A stretch of 64,000 bases of DNA from Silene latifolia. Taxonomy: Eukaryota > Streptophyta > Magnoliopsida > Caryophyllales > Caryophyllaceae. The DNA lies in NCBI RefSeq assembly GCF_048544455.1, contig NC_133536.1, positions 27,034,152 through 27,098,151 on the forward strand, read 5' to 3'. A program made the translations under genes and the position numbers. Shown here in pieces: positions 56,071 to 64,000 of this stretch (its first letter is position 1; the number at the start of each line of letters is the position of its first letter). Under the pieces are notes generated by a model. It made no database searches. It was not told the DNA's origin and was given only the letters and a program-made list of their open reading frames with translations.

Positions 56071-59000
56071 CCGACAACAAGATGGATGTGTCATAGTGGT
56101 AATAATAAGGGCATCCTATAATACCCGTAGTTTCATAAGTAATTTAATAAGAATAAATAATGTAATTCACAAAGTTAATTAATAACATTTATAATACTAA
56201 TTGCAAGTAAGACATCTAATTAAATAATAAAGTAAGTAATTAAGCAAGTCGGGAACTGGGCCTAGCTAATGATAGGGCCATTGGACCGTGTGACCATGTG
56301 GTATGGGTAAGGAGGCCGAATTATATGTTGATGATACGGGATTTTGTATCGGGATTTTAATAATAAATAATTAAGGAATTAATATTAGTAAAGGTAATAA
56401 AATAATTATATCAATAATAATCTTAATAATAATAGTATAATAGATAATAAAATTAGTAAAGGTAGTAAGTGGAAATCCTACTTATGGTAAGACTAATATT
56501 GGTAATAATAATTATAATAGTAATCCATATAGAAAGTAGAATAAGGTAATAGTTCTTAGTTTCCTAATTGACCTCACATACTCTCTGAATCTAGACTATA
56601 AATACCTTAATACCTGAAACACAATTCATAAAAATTAGAAAGAGGAGTTTTAAGAGACGAAAAGAGCAAGTAAATCGATAAAAGGTAAGATCGTCGTAAC
56701 TCATGTTTATATCGTCTTAATTAATTAAAGTTATCGTTAATACATCATATGGACCATAGTAAACCGTGCCAATGACCTTGGTAGTTGCCCTTGACCGTAG
56801 TGACCACAGTAGGACCAGTCGTGGCCTTTGTCGGCCACCGCAAGTGGCGGTTTTAGCGTCTAAAGGGGATAGTGCCGTGAGCCTTAAGACGGTTGGTGTA
56901 GTTGTCGCGTGAGCATGGGACTTGGGTGGTTGGTTAGACGGCTAGGGGTGGTTCTAATGGTGGTGTCATAGTTGTGAGTCGTGGTGGTTTGTACGGTGGC
57001 TGTCGTGGGAGTGGTTGTTGCGGGTTGTGTCTTTCATACGGGTCATGCGTCGTGTATGGTAGGCCATAGGTTGTTATGCTGAGTCGTGCCAAGTGGTGGG
57101 ATCACCGGAGGTCAGAGGAGACCACATTGGTGGCCCTTGGTGGTCGTAAGGTGGCGTAAGGTGGAAAGGGAAGTGAATGGGTTAGTTGTGTCGAGTTTTC
57201 GTGAGACTGTTTAGGGTGTCAGGTTGTGTGGTGTAGGTGGTTGTTTAGTCGATGGTTAGGGAGTGTTTGGAGACGATGGGTTGTAGATTAGTGGTGACGT
57301 TGTTGGGTGGCGTTAATGGTGGTTGATGGTGTCGGGTTTGATGGTTCGAAAGGGGGTGTGTACACGGGTGGGAGCCGTGTATAAGGGAGTGTTGTTGGTT
57401 GTTGTTTGAGTCGGTTTTTTAAATTGGGTAATTCGGGTTTTGTATAATTGGGTTTAATATCGTAATTCTTTAATAATAATAAATAATTAAACAATAATAG
57501 AATAACATATTTAATAACTAATGAAAGATTATAATATGTATAGTAGGTGACGATTTGTGGAAGGAAGTATAAGTGGAATCGGTTGCTTGATTATTGGATT
57601 GCCTTAAGCTGCTTTATCGGATTTGCTTGCCAGGTAGGTTAACTACTCAACTTTACTATATTGGTAACTATAGAATTGTTGGAAGATGAATTATTGTTGC
57701 AATTGTGGAAGGAAGTATAAGTGGAATCGGTTGCTTGTTGGTTGGTTCTCTGTTGTTGATTGGTCATGAAAGAGATTGGCATTGCTATTGAGATTGTTTG
57801 GTCAGTCAGGCACGAGGATGTGTAAGTGCCGTGGTCCTGTATGTATGATGGTCGGACATGCATGGTGGCGTTAGGAGTGGGCCATGGACCTGAGCAGGAC
57901 ACCGTGGTTGGTGTCAGTTGTGTTGAACGGTTGGTTGAGGCGTGTGATGGTTCCCACGATTGAGCCGTGTGCATGTGTGTGATGGAATTGGTTTGAGCCT
58001 TTAACATATCGTACTGTATTTGTTGTTTGGTTTTCCTACTCAATCTCGCGGTTGACTGTGTATTCGTGAACACCTGTCATGAACCATAATGGGGAGCAGA
58101 TATTGCAGGTCTTAAAGATTAGCTGACTTGGGAGTTTATGGGAATGCATGAGGATTGACCAGTCTACCTAGAAGTCTAGACCACGTAGATGATTTAATTC
58201 ACTTGTTTATCTTCCGTTGCCAGTTGTATATAGTTTTATATTAAGTTTTAGTTTGGTTAAGTTGTAATAACATAGAATCACTAAAGTTTTAATAAAGTAC
58301 TTTGGTTTGTTTATCTTTGTTATTCACTACCTCGGGAAACCGAGATGGTAACTCTCTCATTTATTGAGGAATGTCTGGCTAAAGGCTCCTTGATAAATGG
58401 GGGTGTTACAAAGTGGTATAAGAGCAAAATGATCCTCAGGCCTAACCAATGAATAATAAACTTAGGATGTGTCTAAATAAAATGAATCCGGGTCTGTTAG
58501 GAGCCCATTTTGGCTTAGAATGAAAAGGTACCCTCACTCCGAACCCCGGCCCTTCCAGTTTTGAACCGATTACCTTGAGAGATATTGAAGAGTGGGGTAA
58601 TTTAAAACGAATATTGTTTAATTTCTTAGGAATTGATTGTTTGTCTTGGGTAAGTATTGTTTTATTACTAATTGTGGTTACGGGAATATGATATAAATTG
58701 ATTTCGAATAATAATATGAGCAAGTAAGTATAGAATAGTTGTGTTGGTAAGTAGTTGGGAGGAGAAAATGTGAAGCATGATGGATATGAGTGAAATTGTG
58801 AAGAATATGATTTTTGGTTGATTTCTCGTAATTTTACCCTTGATTGCTTTGGCTTCCATTTACAATCTGCTTAATAACCTTGCACTAAATTTTTATGAGT
58901 GATAGCCCTGTTTGTTAGATTTCTTATGACGCTGGTTTCATGCTTATATGATCTACGGTTTTGTAAAAATAACTATTTTAGTGGACAGTGTGTGCAGTTC

Positions 59001-59916
59001 AGTTTTGACACATGATTTTATAAAAATTCTCATTTAATACGTGTTTAGTATTTTTGCATAATTACAATTCTACTGTTTAGAAGATTCGTATATGTTTCTA
59101 CATTGATAAGCCACGTTGTAAGACAAAGTTTTGACAATTTATAGTGATTTTTACAATTTGACCTCAGATCTGACAAGTTGCTGTAAAATTTATGTCTTGA
59201 CCAAATAATTTGTAAAATGCATTATGAATTGACCTTATGAGTTTTTGACTCAATTATTTTTCTCATGATTTCTTAACTCTCAGTATTTTCTAAAAAGTAT
59301 ACGATCTCAAGAAGTAATTATGTTATTATTTATTAATGATTTTTTTTTTAAAGTTGTAACATTTTTTCTTATCCTTGAAAAATGTAAGTTTTGTTTCTTA
59401 TCTCTTGCACATTAATATTTTGATGTTGTAAATTATGTGAAGTAGAATAACATGTCTAGTGATATGCGGAACGTGTTTTGCTCTAAGCCTATGTATATAT
59501 TTATATCAAGTGCATCCGTGAGTAAGATAGACGCCATTAATGAAAAAAAATGTAACGAACAAATAATGAATCTAAATCAAGTAAGAGGAAAAAGGGAGCG
59601 TAGTATCTTGACAGCCTAGGAAGCCTACATACCAAACCAATCCTTCACATAAGCATAGCATCTCCATGCTTACTAAGCATACCTCTAGTAATCATATATA
59701 TACTCTTTAGCATATGATTTTTTATACCCTAATCTATTCTTTTATATTTCCTAGGATGTATCCTCACCCTCCAACTCGACCTAAAGAATTATTCATGACA
59801 CTAGACACGGATTTGAACGAGCATTGCAATTCAAAGCCCTAGAATCTCTTATGGAAGCTTATGGGACACGCTGTGATCAAAGATACTTAACCAATACCTA
59901 ACTTAGAGCTTATACT

Positions 59917-60336
59917 TTGGTTAACACCTTACCTACTTCTGGACCCTTAAGTAAAGTCAAAGTGGAATATATGACTGAGTACTATACACTTAAGCAGAAA
60001 CTTGAGAAGAACCATAGATACAACAATGGACAAACTTATCCTCCACACCTTATTTATGAAGCTGTCTCGGAAATATTGAAACATTTAGTTTACGTATGTT
60101 GGGCGGATAGCCATAGCACTAACCTTAGGCAGAAGCAAGTCAACCATACCTCTGGGGATAGTGATACGGAAGAAGAGTCGTGTGTTTTCCTTAAGGAAGT
60201 GCAGAGGGAAGCCTGTGAGGTTATAGAGATTAGTGATGACGAAGAGGATGAAGAGGTATATATTATGTGGACATGGCCCTTGGACGATGATAATGATAAG
60301 ACTTCAACCTCACCAGAAGAAAACCTTAGATTATGA
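59917..60336 (+). other. Unrecognised reading frame inside the LTR element
   Basis: A 139-codon open frame of protein-like composition with an acidic C-terminal part containing EVIEISDDEEDEE. It does not resemble the standard proteins of LTR elements. It could be a captured host fragment or an extra frame of the family. No function is proposed. Confidence 0.3.
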
Positions 60337-61607
60337 CTCAGATGAAGATGTAGTATATACTGGCCAAGTAAAAGTGTCAAAACCGGAACCAAGGAAGTAT
60401 AGCTGGGCTCGTTTTGGGAATAGACTTCGAAGGGTTATATAAAGCAAGAAAAAGATTAACTAAGCCTTTATGCGTATCTTTTGTCATAAATTGTTATTTA
60501 CCCTGGCAATGTATTCGCCAGTAGTTAAGTAAGGTAGTTAAGTTTAAATAAAGATTATATCAGATATGTTATACGGTATGAAGTATGCCATTTTAAAGTA
60601 ATTCGAGAATTGTTGTTATTCATTATTCATCAATTAATGTCGTGGTTAAATATATAGTTGTACTATGCCACTAAGCGTGATATATGTTCCTGTGGAATTA
60701 TCATAGTTGGTTTAATTACTGTTGTTATTTAATATCTTGAAACTTCGAGGACGAAGTTAATTTTAAGGAGGATAGAATGTGATACTAGAAAAGTTTCTAA
60801 GTTGTTATTGTGATATCTCGTGGTTAATTTAATGATGTGATAATGAGTGGATGATCATTGTCACGGATTAGAATGGTGCTCAGCTGCAAAGATATATGTG
60901 GTATAGTACTGTGGGGCGAACTTCGGGACAAAGTTCATTTTAAGAGGGGACGACTGTAATACCCGTAATTTCATAAGTAATTTAATAAGAATAAATAATG
61001 TAATTCACAAAGTTAATTAATAACATTTCTAATACTAATGGCAAGTAAGACGTCTAATTAAATAATAAAGTAAGTAAGTAAGCAAGTCGGGAACTGGACC
61101 TAGCTAATGATAGGGCCATTGGACCGTGTGGCCGTGTGGTATGGGTAAGGAGGCCGAATTATATGTTGGTGATACGGGATTTTGTATCGGGATTTAATAA
61201 TAAATAATTAAGGAATTAATATTAGTAAAGGTAATAATAATAATAATAATTATATCAATAATAATCTTAATAATAATAGTATAATAGTAATAATAAAATT
61301 AGTAAAGGTAGTAAGTGAAAATCCTACTTATGGTAAGACTAATATTGGTAATAATAATTATAATAGTAATCCCTATAAAAAGTAGAATAAGGTAATAGTT
61401 CTTAGTTTCCTAATTGACCTCACATACTCTCCGAATCTAGACTATAAATACCTTAATACCTGAAACATAATTCATAAAAATTAGAAGGAGGAGTTTTAAG
61501 AGACGGAAAGAGCAAGTAAAGCGATAAAAGGTAAGATCGTCGTAACTCATGTCTATATCGTCTTAATTAATAAAAGTTATCAGTAATACTACGATTTTCT
61601 ATTCTTT

Positions 61608-61757
61608 TGGGTACTCTATCGAGTAGGGCTTACTCTGTTGAGTAAGTATGTTGGGTTTACGAAACAGTGTTCTGCTGAAGGGTACTCGATCGAGTAAGTT
61701 GGGGACTCGATCGAGTAACGGTCACTCGATCGAGTAAGTTACTTACTCGATCGAGTA
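61608..61757. repeat. Palindrome array (ACTCGATCGAGT) in the second LTR
   Basis: Four exact copies of the 12-bp palindrome ACTCGATCGAGT stand at 61684, 61705, 61724 and 61745, spaced 19-21 bp. Two degenerate copies precede them (about 61611 and 61631). The left LTR at the corresponding place does not have them. Confidence 0.8.
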
Positions 61758-63366
61758 AGTTACTTTTGCGGGTTGTTTTAGCCGGGATTTGTTAATAACG
61801 CGTGATTCATATTTATAGATATCCTTCACTTTATTCATCAATTTTACTTTTTCTAAAAACCTTTCAAAGAGAAAAGAAGTTACGTTGTCTTCGTTTGTCG
61901 CGTTACTATCAAATCCCAAAGGCTAAGGTTGTCTGATCGTCGTGTTCTTTACGTCGTTGAGTTCATCGTGTCGTGGGTAAGATCCTTATATAGTTTTTAT
62001 GCCTTTTCATTGATTTTGCTTAAAACTGTAATTGGGTAATTTGGGGGTTTTGGGAGTATTTTGATACTAGATGGTGATTGTGATTTTATATATGATAGGA
62101 GGTGTTTTCGTAGAGGAACTTTACTGATTCGCTATTGTGACGATCTTGGTGATTGCTTATTCCAGGTAGGATTTCCTACTCAGTTATTGGTTACATGTAT
62201 GTTGGTTGGTTGATTGATGATCAGTGGTTGTTGATTAATAATATTTGTCTATATCGTATTGGAATTGGTAATTGTTGATATTGTAGTTGATTGTGATTGT
62301 TTGTCTGTGGTTCGCGAGGTTCGTCCTCGACTGAGTGAAGTCACTTGCGGGAGTGGCTTCACGCCCTTGATTCGCCCTCTGTGGAACCCGCCACAGGAGG
62401 GGATGTGCACATTAAGGAACATTGGTTATCGCTCGGATGAGATGAGCGGGGCTTAGGTGGGAATGGCTGCGGTCCCCCACTGGCGGAGAGGAATATCTGT
62501 TGCGACATGTATTCTGGCAGGACTATACACTTTAGTGTCTAGTCAGGTGTGTGGAGTTGTGACGGAGTTTGGGTAATGTGTGTGTTATATCTTATTTATG
62601 ATGTTTTGTTTAATCAGTAACTGACTCCGTTTAAATGTTTTAAAAACTGTGGTGATCCATTCGGGGTTGGTGAGCAGTTGTCTAGCAGGTATGCTATGGA
62701 TGCGCGCAGGATTAGCTGGGGATGGAGTCACCACAATTCTGATAGTACTCTTCCGCTGTGTTATCATAAGACTTTTGTTACTTTAGTTGTAGATTGGTTT
62801 TAGAACAGTTGTACTTTACTTTACAGTTGGTTCTGTTATGTAATCACTTAAACTTATCTATTAAAGTACGTTCTTTTATGGTCTATTTGATATTCACTGC
62901 CTCGAGTAGCCGAGATGGTAGCATTCCCGTGCATTTGGTGGTCCTGGTAAGGCATTTGGTGTATGGGGGTGTTACAAAGTGGTATCAGAGCGACGATTTT
63001 GGAACCTGTAACTAATGAACCCAATGAATCCAGGGAGTCAGGAGTCAAAATAAAATGATTCCGGGTAGGAGTTGTTAGGAGCTAATGCAAAGACTTGGGA
63101 GACGTCCTAAGTCGCGAACTCGCTCTACAACTTTAAACCGATCACTATGGGGTGTCATGAGATCGCTGTGTGTTTACTAATGTTCTATTACGTATGTTGG
63201 ATGATTTGTTGTATGGAAATGGTGTAAAGTGATTGTGGTGGAATGGGGAATATGGTGAAAGAAGATGAAGTGGATATATGATAAAGTGTTGTGAATAAGC
63301 ATGATGCATGATAGTTGGTTTACAATGTGACATTATGGTAATATGTGAATAGAATGTTTGTGGTTG

Positions 63367-63479
<113 letters not shown>

Positions 63480-63529
63480 TTTAGGATCCGGTGAGAACGT
63501 ACTATATTCATGAGAATCTACTTTTTTTT

Positions 63530-63770
63530 TTTTAACAAATCTCAGATACACTTTTGACTATCGTAGGTACACTTTTTATCAAAATTCTATATACAATTTT
63601 TAATGACGTAGATACTTTTTTTTTTTTTTTTTTTTTACCGAATCTCAGATACACTTTTAACTATCGTAGGTACACTTATTACCGAAATTCTATATACACT
63701 TTTTTGAGAATGTAGGTACATTTTTTTCTATCCTAGGTACACTTTTTTTACCTAGGTACATTTCTTTCCC
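63530..63770. repeat. Tandem repeat of about 110 bp, two copies plus a partial
   Basis: The unit contains TCTCAGATACACTTTT, CTATCGTAGGTACACTT, AATTCTATATACA and a T-run. It recurs around 63537 and 63642, and TAGGTACA motifs continue to about 63760. Confidence 0.65.
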
Positions 63771-64000
63771 CACATATGAATATATGATACAAAAAATTGA
63801 ACCCGCCAAAATACACAAAATATTATACTAGATACACAAATATGTAATGTAGATACGCATATGCTAACCATATACTCGAATACACAAAGACAAGCTCAAA
63901 TTGCAAAATCCAATAAAAATCCCCAAATTAAAAACCCTAATTTTCAAAAACAAAATCAGCACCCTAGCTACCACCGCAACACCACCACCCACCACAATCG

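Larger units (their letters stand above)
53399..56116. other. Repeat-rich intergenic region, no gene seen
   Basis: Contents: interspersed ACCCGA-type repeats (53490-53660 and 54000-54180), two Stowaway MITEs (listed), a 22-bp T run near 54420 embedded in repeated TTTCACTACTC motifs (54360-54510), and repeats of TAGGTGCATGAAAA (55205-55290). No protein-like frame is seen. Confidence 0.55.
56117..62976 (+). mobile_element. Ty3/gypsy-like LTR element, internally reduced (fossil)
   Basis: The left LTR spans 56117-58410 (start TATAATACCC, end GTTACA). It is followed by a tRNA-Met-type primer-binding site, TGGTATAAGAGC, from 58414. A polypurine tract (TAAGAGGGGACGA) precedes the second LTR at 60955-62976 (TGTAATACCC ... 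GTTACA). Only about 2.5 kb lies between the LTRs and I recognise no gag, protease, polymerase or integrase, so the element is broken or a non-autonomous derivative. The 5' ~600 bp of the two LTRs are very similar, suggesting a fairly recent origin, but they differ strongly afterwards (see findings). Family assignment rests on the primer site, polypurine region and LTR style. Confidence 0.7.

Overview
This is a plant nuclear window. The genes are intron-rich with GT-AG junctions, intergenic DNA is AT-rich, and the repeats are typically plant (MULEs, Helitrons, Stowaway MITEs, L1-type LINEs with RNase H, a Ty3/gypsy-like LTR element). Gene content points to a eudicot. Repeat flavour ('actccgta' and 'gagagaccgtctctc' motifs, TGTAATACCC-type LTRs) suggests Caryophyllales, but that is an inference from sequence style only.

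Layout, left to right. 1168-4956 (+): a plasma-membrane H+-ATPase gene of 9 exons, intact through exon 6 but with several small indels in the exons for the last membrane segments. 6351-8953 (-): a 10-exon receptor-like kinase of the At5g11020/At4g32000 type that has lost both catalytic aspartates. 9587-10297: a small Pack-MULE-like element. 10544-21382: a 10.8-kb Mutator-like element with ~300-bp inverted repeats and a 9-bp target duplication. It carries a MUDRA transposase and a plant-mobile-domain (PMD) gene and is interrupted by an L1-type LINE, itself interrupted by a hAT-like MITE. 21758-26184: a cluster of non-autonomous Helitrons. 26185-28258: a 5'-truncated LINE. 28259-34680: mostly gene-free.

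34682-53398 is a gene neighbourhood built by segmental duplication. A secreted proline-rich/extensin-like gene (34682-36697, +) and an F-box/LRR gene (38619-40418, -, no visible ATG) form the first unit. A second, decayed unit holds remnants of both (40680-41040; 43333-44141). A third F-box/LRR copy, intact and with an ATG, lies at 51662-53398 (-). Between the second and third units sits a CC-NBS-LRR resistance gene (45427-48898, -) interrupted only by a frameshift in a T homopolymer.

53400-64000 is repeat-dominated: Stowaway MITEs, a LINE 3' remnant, and a Ty3/gypsy-like LTR region (56117 to the window end). Its two LTRs agree for the first ~600 bp and then differ, and each is followed by a tRNA-Met-type primer-binding site, as expected after LTR-LTR recombination.

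The most unusual items are the MULE carrying a PMD gene with palindrome-studded ends, the patchwork filler at the LINE 5' junction inside it, the kinase without catalytic aspartates, and the chimeric LTR with a palindrome array. Single-base indels recur in otherwise well preserved genes (H+-ATPase, CNL), so consensus sequencing error must be excluded before any of them is called a pseudogene.
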